From the NCBI GenBank assembly GCA_027490975.1, contig JAIXXA010000129.1, positions 1 to 50,602 of the forward strand: a DNA stretch of 50,602 bases. Direction: 5' to 3'. The translations under genes and the position numbers were made by a program. The notes under the pieces were generated by a model, which made no database searches, had not been told where the DNA came from, and worked only from the letters and a program-made list of their open reading frames with translations. This document shows, piece by piece, positions 26,484 to 42,335 of this stretch. Position 1 is the first letter of the stretch. Every line of letters starts with the position of its first letter. This DNA comes from Rhodospirillaceae bacterium. GTDB lineage: Bacteria; Pseudomonadota; Alphaproteobacteria; CACIAM-22H2.

Positions 26484-27551
26484 TTACCACACGGCCTGCA
26501 TGCGGACCTGCGGCAGCTTCGCATGGTGAACGACCGGCAGCAGATAGAGGCGCGCAAACGTCGCGACCGCACCGATGGCGCAGCCAACGCGCTTGATGGC
26601 TCCCATTACGCCGCCCTCGGCTTTCGCGGCGTCAACCGCTGCCTGCAGGCGGCACAGCCGCTCGAGCCCGGCGCGGAAGGCCGGATGGTCGATGTCGAGC
26701 GTGAAGGGAAAGATCTGCTTCGTGCATTCCGACGTGATCCGGAAGACCTTGAAATCGTATTCGGTCGGATCGACGCCGAAGGCTTTGTGCAGTTCGGGGC
26801 GCATATGGTCGCGCACGAACATCGTTGCGTAGACCGCGAGCAGGAAGAAGCGGATCCACAGCTTGTTGCGGCCCTCGAGCAGTTCGGGCTTCGCACTCAT
26901 CATCAGCGCGAAGGCCTCGCCGTGGCGGTACTCGTCGTTGCACCACTGCTCGAACCATTTGAAGATCGGATGGAAGCGGCGCTCGGGATGGCGCTCGAGC
27001 TCGCGATGGATGGTGATGTAGCGCGCATAGCCGATCTTTTCGGACAGGTACGTCGCGTACATGATGAATTTCGGCGCGAAGTACTTGTATTTCTTCGCCT
27101 GCTTCAGGAACCCCAGATCGACGCCGAGGCCGAAATCCTTGAGCGACTGGTTGATGAAATTGGCGTGGCGCGATTCGTCGCGCGCCATGTAGCCGAACAG
27201 GTCGGCCATGTCGGGGTTCTTGGCGCGGCGCTTGAGTTCGGCGTAGAGCACGCAGCCCGAGAATTCCGACGTGCAGGAGCTGATCAGGAACTCGATGAAT
27301 TCCTCTTTAAGGGCCGGCGGCAGTTCGGTCACTTCGCGCCCGAAACCTTCGTCGCGGTCGAAATGGTCGCCGTTTTTGTCGTCGCGGAACTCCTTCATCA
27401 GCGCGTCCCACTCGGCGCGGATGGGCTCGACGTCGAACCGATCGATCGCGGCATAGTCGGTGCGGTAGAAATTCGGCGTGAGAACGGTGCTGACCTTGGC
27501 GCGTTCGGTCGAATCGTTCGGTGCCATATCGGCGGCGATTGCAGCAGTCAT
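26484..27551 (-). CDS. acsF: Aerobic Mg-protoporphyrin IX monomethyl ester oxidative cyclase
   Basis: This di-iron enzyme forms the isocyclic E ring, using O2 to convert Mg-protoporphyrin IX monomethyl ester to divinyl-protochlorophyllide. The 355-residue protein has carboxylate/His ligands Glu96 (SEFSGC), Glu126-x2-His129 (DESRHANF) and Glu207-x2-His210 (DEYRHGEAF). Length and sequence match AcsF of purple bacteria. It implies bacteriochlorophyll synthesis in the presence of oxygen. The anaerobic radical-SAM cyclase bchE is not in view. It starts 25 bp after the puhC stop. Confidence 0.97.
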   Translation of the reverse strand: MTAAIAADMAPNDSTERAKVSTVLTPNFYRTDYAAIDRFDVEPIRAEWDALMKEFRDDKNGDHFDRDEGFGREVTELPPALKEEFIEFLISSCTSEFSGCVLYAELKRRAKNPDMADLFGYMARDESRHANFINQSLKDFGLGVDLGFLKQAKKYKYFAPKFIMYATYLSEKIGYARYITIHRELERHPERRFHPIFKWFEQWCNDEYRHGEAFALMMSAKPELLEGRNKLWIRFFLLAVYATMFVRDHMRPELHKAFGVDPTEYDFKVFRITSECTKQIFPFTLDIDHPAFRAGLERLCRLQAAVDAAKAEGGVMGAIKRVGCAIGAVATFARLYLLPVVHHAKLPQVRMQAVW

Positions 27552-27576
27552 GGGAACCCCCTCCCGTGAATGAAAA

Positions 27577-28050
27577 CTAGCGAAGCGCGGCCACCGCCCG
27601 GTCGGGCAACAGGCGCGCGAAGACGTCGAGATTGGTCGGCCCGAACGCACGCAGATCGACCGTGCGGTTCGTGGCGGGATCGGTCAGAAGCAGCCGACCG
27701 TCCGTCTCCATCGAGATGCGGAACGGCGTTTCGGGACCCAGTTCGCGGCGTTTGCGCTCGCGCACGAGGCCGCGCACGGTCGAACGCAGGAAACCGTTCG
27801 TCGCAGGCTCGAACTGCGCGATCACGGCGCCGCCATTGGCATCCGCGACCGTCACGCCGCCGTCGTCGCGATCGTAGAAAAAGAGATCGCGGCTCGTGGC
27901 GTTGGACGAGGCGGCCGACTGCGCTTCGACCCGGCCGATCCCCGTCATCGTCGAGAAGGTCGCAAAGCCGATCGCGATGCCCAGAACCGCCGCCAAGCCC
28001 AGCAGCGGTCCGCGCGGGAACGAATGCTGGGTGCCGTTGTCGCGCGCCAT
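27577..28050 (-). CDS. puhC: Photosynthetic complex assembly protein PuhC
   Basis: This 157-residue protein has one N-terminal membrane span ([19 protein letters not shown], about 15-33) and a periplasmic domain containing [16 protein letters not shown] and [21 protein letters not shown]. The pattern is typical of PuhC, which assists assembly of the reaction centre-LH1 core complex. It overlaps puhB by four bases (ATGA), so translation is coupled. Identity rests on motif, size and the invariant puhA-puhB-puhC order. Confidence 0.93.
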   Translation of the reverse strand: MARDNGTQHSFPRGPLLGLAAVLGIAIGFATFSTMTGIGRVEAQSAASSNATSRDLFFYDRDDGGVTVADANGGAVIAQFEPATNGFLRSTVRGLVRERKRRELGPETPFRISMETDGRLLLTDPATNRTVDLRAFGPTNLDVFARLLPDRAVAALR

Positions 28051-28775
28051 CAGGCTGCACTCCCGCTGAAGTTACCGGCACCGAGATTGCCAGCCTCGTA
28101 GCTGTCCGTGCCTTGATGTGCGTCAAGCGGCGTGCGGATGGCGGCGCGCGTGCCGGGCAGCGGCTGGGCGACGACCGCGCGCGCCAGGATCTGCGCCACG
28201 TTCTCGACGTTGGCGATCGCGCGCAAGGTCGGCTGGACGCGCGAGAAATGCCACGGGCGCGCATGCGGCCACACGACCGCATAGGCCATGCGGTCGCCCG
28301 GTGCGAGCGCGATCGAAATGTCGCCGGTCCCGTCGCCGTTCCGTTTGACCGAAGCGCTTTCGACGCGCGTGTAGGGAATGTTGAAGGTGATGGGCAAAGC
28401 GATGCCGATGCGCATCACAAGACGGCGCTGGGTGATCGTATAGACGGTCGTGCGCGCAACGCCCCAGGCGAACAGGGCAACGAGGCCGATGGCGGCGGCC
28501 GCCAGCAGCGTCAGCACCGCAAGCGAGACCGCAAGTTCGAGCGCCGGCGTGCCGTCGGCGATGCCGGCGGCGACCGACCAGACGAAGATCGCGGCGAAGT
28601 AGAGGCCGATCTTGCGCACATGCAGCACGCGCCTGGCGACGGCTGCGGCGTCCGGCCCGCCTTGCCACAGCATCGCCTCGCCTTGCGGCAGCATTTTGGG
28701 CAGGCCCCGGACGGGTTCGAAATCGAAATCGTCGTGGCCTTCGGCGTGCCCTTGCCCGCGCATGCGCCCGCTCAT
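28050..28775 (-). CDS. puhB: Photosynthetic complex assembly protein PuhB
   Basis: This 241-residue membrane protein is needed for reaction centre assembly in Rhodobacter (family knowledge). It starts MSGRMRGQGHAEGHDDFDFE and contains GLPKMLPQGEAMLWQGGPDA. Two or three membrane spans lie in its middle (about 60-125). A PH-like bPH2 domain follows (TTVYTITQRRLVMRIGIALP and NIPYTRVESASV). The ATG overlaps the puhA stop (28772-28775), and its own stop overlaps puhC. Confidence 0.94.
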   Translation of the reverse strand: MSGRMRGQGHAEGHDDFDFEPVRGLPKMLPQGEAMLWQGGPDAAAVARRVLHVRKIGLYFAAIFVWSVAAGIADGTPALELAVSLAVLTLLAAAAIGLVALFAWGVARTTVYTITQRRLVMRIGIALPITFNIPYTRVESASVKRNGDGTGDISIALAPGDRMAYAVVWPHARPWHFSRVQPTLRAIANVENVAQILARAVVAQPLPGTRAAIRTPLDAHQGTDSYEAGNLGAGNFSGSAA

Positions 28776-29539
28776 ATCACCGGCTCCGAACGCGAGGGCA
28801 GCGAATAGAGATGGCCGCCGCCGTAGTAGGCGCAGATGCGGTCTTCTTCGCGCGAGGTCACTTGGTCGGGGCGCGCCGTCTTGGGCACGCCCGCGAACTG
28901 GTCGCCGCGGATCGAGTCGACCGTCACGCGTTTGCGCGAAGCGCTGACGCGCGCCATCGTCATCGGCAGCAGCACGCGCGCACCCGAGCCCGCGACCGCG
29001 ACTTCGAGATAGCGGATCATCACTTCGCTGCGGTCGATCCAGATGTCGGCGACCGTGCCGCCGACCGCGTCGTCGATGCCGACCACCGGCATGCCGCGCG
29101 GATCGGGATCGCCTTCGGCCACCCAATGGTCCGTCGCGATGCGCATCGGCACGATGGTCGGCAGATTGTCCGACGAGGTTTCGGGATGTTCGGCGCGCAG
29201 CGCGTAGCCGGCCGGGCCCACGCCGTCCTGCATCGGATCGCCGGTCGGCTCGAAGGGCGCGCCCGGATAGTTCTGCACCTGAACCAGAGCGAAGCTCCGC
29301 GGGGCTTCGGGCTTCGGCGCTTGCACGGTCGTGCCGTCGCGCAGCAGATAGGTCTTCGGTGCGGGGACCGCGGGGAAACCCTGCACCACGCCGGCCTGCG
29401 GCCGGTCGGTCTCCAGCGGGTAGCCCTCGCGCTTGTTTTCGCGATGCAAGTAGTAGATGAGCCCCGCGAAGAACGCCCAGAACACGTAGAGCGTGATCTG
29501 CGCGATGTCGAAGTTTTGTGCGACGATTCCCATTTCCAT
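28772..29539 (-). CDS. puhA: Photosynthetic reaction centre H subunit
   Basis: The H subunit anchors the L-M core with one transmembrane helix and provides proton paths to QB on the cytoplasmic face. The 255-residue protein has its helix near residues 13-32 (ITLYVFWAFFAGLIYYLHRE, then NKREGYPLE). The PRC-barrel globular domain follows, including DPDPRGMPVVGIDDAVGG and DIWIDRSEVMIRYLE. Starting at MEMGIV (29539) is consistent with the short periplasmic N-terminus of the family. It lies 28 bp after lhaA and overlaps puhB. Confidence 0.97.
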   Translation of the reverse strand: MEMGIVAQNFDIAQITLYVFWAFFAGLIYYLHRENKREGYPLETDRPQAGVVQGFPAVPAPKTYLLRDGTTVQAPKPEAPRSFALVQVQNYPGAPFEPTGDPMQDGVGPAGYALRAEHPETSSDNLPTIVPMRIATDHWVAEGDPDPRGMPVVGIDDAVGGTVADIWIDRSEVMIRYLEVAVAGSGARVLLPMTMARVSASRKRVTVDSIRGDQFAGVPKTARPDQVTSREEDRICAYYGGGHLYSLPSRSEPVI

Positions 29540-29567
29540 GGCTGCTCTCCCGCCTTCTCGTTTTCGC

Positions 29568-31007
29568 TCAGCCTGGCATCTCGGCCAGGCCGAATTTCGT
29601 GTGCCCGGCCGGCCGCACATGCCCGACGCGGACCAACGGTCCGATCGCGACGAGTGTTGCGAACAGCAAGGCGATCTCGATGTGGTAGACGACGCTGTAG
29701 CCGACCGCGGGATCGGACAGACCGGCGCCCAAGGCGCCCGCCTTGGCAAGCGCGCCGACGCCGTCGCCGATGAGCCCGCCCAGGGCGACCGCCGTTCCCG
29801 ACGCGGTGGCCTGCACGGCGCCCCAAGCGCCGAGGGCGAGCCCCGTGCGGCCCTCCGACTTGATCGACATCACAGCCGTGAGCGTGCCGACCGAAAACAG
29901 CCCGCCGCCCGCGCCGATCGCGAACACGCCCGCACGGAACATCGCGACGGCGCCGAGCGGGGCCGAAAAGATCACGAGCGCAAATGCCACAATGCCGAGC
30001 AAGGCGCCGTAGGCCGCGAGGCGATAGGGGTCGAAGCCGCGCTCGAGCAAGCTTGCCGCCAATGCGAAGGCCAGCAGCGCGCCGAGCGCGAGCGTGGCGG
30101 TGAGCTCCGTTGTCGCACCCACGCTCATGTTCAGCACTTGGCCGCCATAGGGCTCGAGCAGAATGTCTTGCATCGCAAAGGCCGCCGTCCCAAGCCCGAC
30201 CGCGACGAGCAGGCGCAGCGTGCGCCCGGCCTTGGCAAGCGCTTGCCATTCCTGCGCGAAGCTCGGCCGCTGCACGCGCTTTGAAGTGAGGCGCGGATTG
30301 CGGACCTCCTGCTTCCAAAGTGCGACCACGTTCAGCACGAGCGTGACCACGGCCGCCCCTTGCACGACCTGCACGAGGCGTTTGGCGCTGAACTCGGCGA
30401 GCAGCTCGCCGAAAACGAAGCCGCTTGCGACCGAGCCCACGAGAAGCGTGACGTACATGAGCGCCACGACGCGCGGACGCGAGGATTCGCTCGCCAAGTC
30501 CGTCGCAAGGGCGAGGCCGGCAGTCTGGGCGGTGAGCATGCCCGCACCGACGAGAAGGAACGCGAGCGCAGCGCCGAGTTGGCCGACCCAGATCGGCCCC
30601 TCGCCGTCGCCCGAAAGCACAAGCAACGCAAAAGGCATAATCGCAAGCCCGCCGAACTGCACGAGCGAGCCCATCCAGATATACGGCACGCGCCGCCAGC
30701 CGATGGCCGAGCGATGCGTGTCGGAGCGGAAACCCACAAGGGCGCGCAACGGCGCGAACAGCAGCGGCAACGCGACCATCACGGCCACAAGGCTCGCGGG
30801 CACGCTCATCTCGACGATCATCACGCGGTTGAGCGTGCCGTTCAGCAGCACAAACGCCATGCCGCCGGTCAGCTGGAAAAGCGACAGGCGCAAGAGGCGC
30901 CCGAGCGGCAGATCGGCCGTCGCCGCATCGGCGAAGGGCAGAAAGCGCACGATGCGCGGCCCCATGCCGACCATGAAATTGCGGGTCCTGGCCGAGAGCC
31001 AGCTCAT
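29568..31007 (-). CDS. lhaA: Light-harvesting 1 assembly protein LhaA (PucC/BCD family)
   Basis: This 479-residue membrane protein has 12 predicted spans of the BCD/PucC branch of the major facilitator superfamily. LhaA helps deliver bacteriochlorophyll to, or assemble, LH1. It starts MSWLSARTRNFMVGMGPRIV and has LLRLSLFQLTGGMAFVLLNGTLNRVMIVE and FRSDTHRSAIGWRRVPYIWMGSLVQF (cited as regions, about 35-115), the family hallmarks. The start overlaps the bchM stop (ATGA at 31004-31007). The family also includes Bch2, encoded at 43277-44674. Confidence 0.95.
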   Translation of the reverse strand: MSWLSARTRNFMVGMGPRIVRFLPFADAATADLPLGRLLRLSLFQLTGGMAFVLLNGTLNRVMIVEMSVPASLVAVMVALPLLFAPLRALVGFRSDTHRSAIGWRRVPYIWMGSLVQFGGLAIMPFALLVLSGDGEGPIWVGQLGAALAFLLVGAGMLTAQTAGLALATDLASESSRPRVVALMYVTLLVGSVASGFVFGELLAEFSAKRLVQVVQGAAVVTLVLNVVALWKQEVRNPRLTSKRVQRPSFAQEWQALAKAGRTLRLLVAVGLGTAAFAMQDILLEPYGGQVLNMSVGATTELTATLALGALLAFALAASLLERGFDPYRLAAYGALLGIVAFALVIFSAPLGAVAMFRAGVFAIGAGGGLFSVGTLTAVMSIKSEGRTGLALGAWGAVQATASGTAVALGGLIGDGVGALAKAGALGAGLSDPAVGYSVVYHIEIALLFATLVAIGPLVRVGHVRPAGHTKFGLAEMPG

Positions 31008-31707
31008 GCGCGGCGCAGCTCCATGGCTTGCGAGGTGTAGAAGCCGCTCGCCACGCGCTCGCTCGACGCTTCGCGCCAAGCCGCGAGGGCTTCGTGGCGC
31101 GGCAGCATGCGGCGCAGCGAAGCGACCGCAATCGGCTCGATCGCGGGGGCGCGGTCGCCGCGCGGGAACAGGCGACCGGCGGCCCAGAACGCCATCAAGA
31201 GCGGCGTGCGCGGCGCGAAGGTGAATTGGATCGATCTGCGCGTGCGCCCGGCGATGTCGCCGAGCACGCGCGCCACGTCGCGTTCGTGGTAGTGGATCAG
31301 CGAGTCCATCGCCACGACATGGTCGAATTCGCCCAAGCCCACATCCGACATGTCGCCCACACGGAACTCGATTTTGCCGTGCGCGAAATCGCGGGGAGCC
31401 CGTTCGTCCGCCAGCGCCACCAAGGTCGGCGACAGATCGATCGCAACCACGTGCGCGCCGCGGCGTGCCGCCTCAACGGCAAACGCGCCCGTGCCGCAAC
31501 CCGCATCGAGCAGGCGCAGGCCGCGCATGTCGGCGGGCAGATTGCCGAGCAGGATGTTGCGCATGCGGTCGCGGCCCGCGCGCACCGTGGCGCGGATGCG
31601 CCCGACCGGCGCCGTCGAGGTCAGTTTCGCCCAGGCATCGGCCGCCGTGCGGTCGAAATAGGTTTCGATCTGGCTGCGGCGGTGCGTGTAGGAAGAAGCG
31701 TTGGCCA

Positions 31708-31708
<1 letters not shown>
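31004..31708 (-). CDS. bchM: Mg-protoporphyrin IX O-methyltransferase
   Basis: This SAM-dependent enzyme methylates the 13-propionate of Mg-protoporphyrin IX, preparing it for AcsF. The 234-residue protein has YTHRRSQIETYFDRTAADAW at the N-terminus. The SAM motif I is LRLLDAGCGTGAFAVEAARR (about 64-83), followed by VGDMSDVGLGEFDHVVAMDS. FAPRTPLLMAFWAAGRLFPR is typical of BchM. The start overlaps the bchL stop, and its own stop overlaps lhaA. Confidence 0.96.
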
Positions 31709-36327
<4,619 letters not shown>

Positions 36328-36353
<26 letters not shown>

Positions 36354-37947
36354 CGTACAGCGTCTCCACGGTGATGACGGCGACACCTCGTTCGACCGAA
36401 AAGCGCTCGGTGTTGCGGCGGGCCTTGCCGCGCACGAAGAACGGGATCTTCTTGAGTTCCTTCTCCGCGTCGGCCGCCCAAACCGGGACGATGGGCGCGG
36501 TTGGCGCGGATGCAGCCGCCGCCGGCGCCGCGACGACGATCGGCGTGTCGTGGGCGGCTGCCGGCTTTTCGGCGCTGACATTGGCGGGGGCATGCGACTT
36601 GCCGGCCCCCAGATGCGACGAGCCGGCCCCGTCGTGGAATTCGAAATCGCCGCGGAACATCGTGAGCAGATGCTCCTCGAGGCCCATCATCAGCGGATGG
36701 ACCCAGGTGTCGAACAGCACGTTCGCACCTTCGAAACCCATCTGCGGCGAATAGCGCGCAGGGAAATCCTGCACATGCACCGGCGCCGAGATGACGGCGC
36801 AGGGCACGCCCTGGCGCTTGGCGATGTGGCGCTCCATCTGCGTGCCGAGCACGAGTTCGGGCTGCAGCTCGGCCACTTTGGCTTCGACTTCGAGATAGTC
36901 GTCGGTGATCAGAGCTTCGATGCCGTAGAGCTTGGCGGCTTCGCGCACTTCGCGCGCAAACTCGCGGCTGTAGGTGCCGAGCCCGACGACCGTGAAGCCG
37001 AGCTCGCGTGCGGCGATGCGCGCGGCCGCGATCGCGTGCGTGGCGTCGCCGAACACGAAGACGCGCTTGCCCGTGAGATAGTTCGAGTCGACCGATTTCG
37101 AATACCACGGGGCGCGCGTCGGCATGTCGGCGAGAATGGCGCTGGCATCGAGGCCGGCGGCGGCCGCGATCTCGGCCACGAATTCGCGCGTGGCGCCCAC
37201 GCCGATCGGAACCGTGCGCACGAGCGTCTGGTCGAAGGTCTTGGCAAGCCACGCAGCTGCCTGGCCCGCAATCTCGGGATAGAGCGGCACGCAGATGTCG
37301 GCGTCGCCCAGGCGCGCAATGTCGGCTGCCGTCGCCCCCAACGGGGCGACGATGTCGACGTCGATGCCGATGCTGTCGAGCAGCTTGACGATTTCGGCCA
37401 CGTCGTCGCGATGGCGGAAGCCGAGAGCGGTCGGGCCCAGAAGATTGCAGCGCGCCCGCACGCCGGGTGCGCGCGCCGCGCGCTTGGTGCCGGGGGCCGG
37501 CGCATGGGGGCCGGCAAGGGCGCGCACGAGGCGATAGAAGGTTTCGCTCGCCCCCCAGTTTTCCTTTTTCTGGTAGGACGGCAATTCGAGCGCCACGACC
37601 GGGATCGGCAAAGCGAGCGCTTTGGCCAGCCCGCCCGGATCGTCTTGGATGAGTTCGGCCGTGCACGAAGCGCCGACGAGCATCGCCTTGGGCTTGAAGC
37701 GCGCGAAGGCCTCGCGCGCGGCCGCCTTGAACAGATCGGCCGTGTCGCCGCCCAGATCGCGCGCCTGGAAGGTCGTGTAGGTCACCGGCGGGCGCTTGGC
37801 GCGCCGCTCGATCATCGTGAACAGCAGATCGGCGTAGGTGTCGCCTTGGGGCGCATGCAGCACGTAGTGCACGTCTTCGAGGGCGGTTGCGATGCGCATC
37901 GCGCCGACATGCGGCGGGCCTTCGTAGGTCCATACGGTCAGTTGCAT
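36328..37947 (-). CDS. bchB: Dark-operative protochlorophyllide reductase subunit B
   Basis: This NifK-like subunit of the BchNB catalytic component reduces ring D of protochlorophyllide. The 539-residue protein starts [20 protein letters not shown]. It retains Asp36 ([10 protein letters not shown]), the unusual aspartate ligand of the shared NB [4Fe-4S] cluster, at exactly the known position. [16 protein letters not shown] and [20 protein letters not shown] are further family motifs. The C-terminus has an Ala/Pro-rich linker (about 445-485) followed by the conserved [21 protein letters not shown] domain. It lies 4 bp after bchN. Confidence 0.98.
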
Positions 37948-37951
37948 GGCG

Positions 37952-40019
<2,068 letters not shown>

Positions 40020-40025
40020 TCTAAA

Positions 40026-40039
40026 TTGATTGACATCAA
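40026..40039. promoter_or_regulatory. Exact FNR/FixK-type box TTGAT-N4-ATCAA
   Basis: TTGATTGACATCAA matches the FNR/FixK/FnrL consensus perfectly and is symmetric. Its centre (40032.5) lies about 60 bp upstream of the inferred bchF start, the usual class I activator position. This suggests activation of the superoperon under low oxygen. Confidence 0.7.
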
Positions 40040-40159
40040 TCAAAAGGTTTGACACCCTGACAACGGGTTAAGATCGGCGGTCGCCCTATCAAAACCGATT
40101 TTAAGTCTTGTTTTTCACTGTTAAAACAGCGACTAAGGGAAATCCAAACAACATCGCGG

Positions 40160-40183
40160 TGTCCTGTTGCTAGCGTACAGACA
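40160..40183. promoter_or_regulatory. Interrupted dyad upstream of ppsR
   Basis: TGTCCTGTT-GCTAGC-GTACAGACA has TGTC/TGT motifs mirrored by ACA/GACA around the palindromic core GCTAGC, with a one-base offset. It is not TGT-N12-ACA. It could be a regulator site or part of the ppsR promoter; evidence is weak. Confidence 0.25.
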
Positions 40184-40410
40184 CAGTGCTGCTGTTCCTC
40201 CAGCCAATGCTTACCTTCGATGAATCAGCGCCACGACCATCGGCTGCCAAACGACTCTGCGAGCGGCGAGATCGCGCCGGGCGCCCAAACCGTGCCGCAT
40301 ATCGGACATCTTTGCGCTGTACACGCAGCTAGACGCCGTCGGTCCTTGCGCCGCGCTTTTTGCGAGTCTCCGGCGCCGCATGCCGCCGCCGCCCAAGGAT
40401 CGATGCTCGC

Positions 40411-41850
40411 GTGAACGGCTTCCTCAACCCCAAAGACGCTCTCGGCGGCATTTCGGCCGAGCAGGCATCCGCATTGGTCGCGGCTGGGGCAGATATCACG
40501 CTTGTGCTCGAAGCCGACGGCACGGTCGGCGACGCGGCCTTTCAGGGAGCGGAACTCGCCGCCGATCTGGGGGCGCGCGAGAAATGGATCGGCAAACGCT
40601 GGGCTGATCTCGTGACGGTCGAAAGCCGCCCCAAGATACTGGCTTTGCTGCGCGACGCCGACAACGAGGCGGGTGCGCGCTGGCGGCAGGTCAACCATCC
40701 GGCCGTCGGCACCGATCTGCCCGTGCTCTACCGCACGACGCGCATCGGCAAGAGCGGCCGCATCCTTGCGTACGGACGCGATCTGCGCAGCGTCTCGTCG
40801 CTGCAGCAGCGCCTGATGGACGCGCAGCAATCGATGGAGCGCGACTATTCGCGCCTGCGCAGCGCCGAAACGCGCTATCGGCTGCTGTTCCAGCAGGCTG
40901 CCGACGGGGTGGCGATCGTCGACGGCACGAGCCAGCGCATCGTCGAAGCCAATCCGGCGGCCGAACAGCTTTTTGCGGGCGCCGTGAAGCGCCTCACCGG
41001 GCGCAACTTCACCGAGATTTTCGACGCGTCGAACGCGAAGCTGCTGGCCGACACGATCGCGGGCGTGCGCGCCTCGGGCCGCAGCGACGAAATCCAGCTG
41101 CATCTCGACCGCAAGCCGCTCAAAGTCGGCATCGCCGTGTTCCGCCAGGAAGGCACCACGCTGCTGCTCGTGCGGATCGCCGCCGTCGCCGCGGCGACCG
41201 ACGCGCGCGGACGGCCGACGGCGACCGAAGACTCCGCCCTCGCCCGGCTCGTCGAGCAGTCGCCCGACGCGTTCGTGTCGTGCGACGGGGCGGGCCACGT
41301 GCTGAGCGCCAATGCGGCCTTTCTCGAACTCGCGCAGCTTTCCTCGCTCGACCAAGCGCTTGCCGGCACGCTCGACTCGTGGGTCGGACGGGACGGCATC
41401 GACTTCAACGTGCTGATGGCCAATCTGCGCCAACGCGCGAGCGTGCGGCTGTTCGCCACGACCTTGCGCGGCGAACTTGGCGGGCGCACGGATGTCGAGA
41501 TTTCGGCCGCCGCCGCCGTCACGAGCGGCAAACCCGTCTACTGCTTTGCGATCCGCAACGTCGCGGGCCGCGTGCGCAGCGAAACAAAGCGCACGCGCGA
41601 ATTGCCGCATTCGGTCGAGCAGCTGACCGAGCTCGTCGGGCGCGTGTCGCTCAAAGAACTCGTGCGCGAGACGACCGACATGATCGAGCGTCTGTGCATC
41701 GAAGCAGCGCTCGAACTCACGCGCGACAACCGCGCCTCGGCCGCCGAGATGCTCGGCCTCAGCCGCCAGAGCCTCTATGTGAAGCTGCGCCGCTATGGCC
41801 TCACCGACGCCGCCAGCGAAGACGCCGTCGAAGCCGAACATCCGCAGTAG
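40411..41850 (+). CDS. ppsR: PpsR/CrtJ-type photosynthesis gene repressor
   Basis: This cytoplasmic redox-responsive repressor of bch, crt, puf and puc genes binds TGT-N12-ACA. The 479-residue protein has an N-terminal domain, then PAS domains (around 150-260 and 275-390), and the highly conserved C-terminal Fis-type HTH ASAAEMLGLSRQSLYVKLRR. Cys429 (ERLCIEAALEL), just before the HTH, corresponds to the redox-active Cys420/424 of CrtJ/PpsR. The start is probably GTG 40411 with AAGGA upstream; an in-frame ATG at 40360 would add 17 basic residues. AerR/PpaA, its expected partner, is encoded next. In some species PpsR homologues also activate certain promoters. Confidence 0.95.
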   Translation: MNGFLNPKDALGGISAEQASALVAAGADITLVLEADGTVGDAAFQGAELAADLGAREKWIGKRWADLVTVESRPKILALLRDADNEAGARWRQVNHPAVGTDLPVLYRTTRIGKSGRILAYGRDLRSVSSLQQRLMDAQQSMERDYSRLRSAETRYRLLFQQAADGVAIVDGTSQRIVEANPAAEQLFAGAVKRLTGRNFTEIFDASNAKLLADTIAGVRASGRSDEIQLHLDRKPLKVGIAVFRQEGTTLLLVRIAAVAAATDARGRPTATEDSALARLVEQSPDAFVSCDGAGHVLSANAAFLELAQLSSLDQALAGTLDSWVGRDGIDFNVLMANLRQRASVRLFATTLRGELGGRTDVEISAAAAVTSGKPVYCFAIRNVAGRVRSETKRTRELPHSVEQLTELVGRVSLKELVRETTDMIERLCIEAALELTRDNRASAAEMLGLSRQSLYVKLRRYGLTDAASEDAVEAEHPQ

Positions 41851-42072
41851 AAACGGCCGGCGCAAAGGCGGGCGGCGGCGCGGAACTTCCTTAGGGTGTA
41901 TTTTTCTAAAACAGCGGAGTTCGTCCGGCATGCCGCGCGCGCGAGTCGCCCGCGATCGCATGCCGACAGGGGTGCCGCCGCAAGATATGCACCGTTTTTC
42001 GAGGCGCAAAATCGACGTCTTCGCGTTGCAGCACCCTACACGCAAAAGGCGGTATGGGAGGGCGCCGATTTC

Positions 42073-42090
42073 TGTCAATTTGCCTTGACA
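42073..42090. promoter_or_regulatory. PpsR/CrtJ box 1 upstream of aerR
   Basis: TGTCAATTTGCCTTGACA is an exact TGT-N12-ACA palindrome-type site. Its right half contains the perfect -35-like hexamer TTGACA (42085-42090). It lies 138 bp centre-to-centre-scale upstream of box 2's left edge, on the side nearer ppsR. Confidence 0.7.
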
Positions 42091-42227
42091 GGCAGGTCAA
42101 TTGTACAGCCGTTTCAACGTTGCGTGCGTGCCGATGGCATCGTTCTTCGTTGCATCCCAAAGGCACCTTGCGCTGCAGCATAACGAGGGTAAGCATCGCA
42201 AGATTCGCCGTGTTTTCGGCATGTTTC

Positions 42228-42245
42228 TGTAAAGCTGCCTTGACA
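42228..42245. promoter_or_regulatory. PpsR/CrtJ box 2 upstream of aerR
   Basis: TGTAAAGCTGCCTTGACA is a second exact TGT-N12-ACA site, 155 bp from box 1, again ending in TTGACA (42240-42245). Paired distant sites allow cooperative repression by PpsR/CrtJ tetramers (family knowledge). Confidence 0.7.
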
Positions 42246-42335
42246 AAGAATATCGCGCGTAAGAGGCTATGACCGTTGCGGCGATACCGTCGGGGGACGA
42301 ATTCCATCGACCGCAGCGTTACGGGGGAGGGCGCT

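Larger units (their letters stand above)
41851..42335. other. 485-bp aerR upstream region
   Basis: No convincing gene lies here. The right half holds two exact PpsR boxes (42073-42090 and 42228-42245), each ending in TTGACA. A direct repeat TGCCTTGACA occurs at 42081 and 42236. The left half (41851-42070) shows no recognisable element. Confidence 0.7.

Noticed and set aside
40109..40128. TGT ... ACA spacing in TGTTTTTCACTGTTAAAACA as a further PpsR box
   Set aside because: The spacer is 14 rather than 12 bases, so it does not fit the box definition.
41906..42307. 133-codon minus-strand frame upstream of aerR
   Set aside because: Composition is His/Arg-rich with no motifs, and it covers both PpsR boxes; more likely regulatory DNA.
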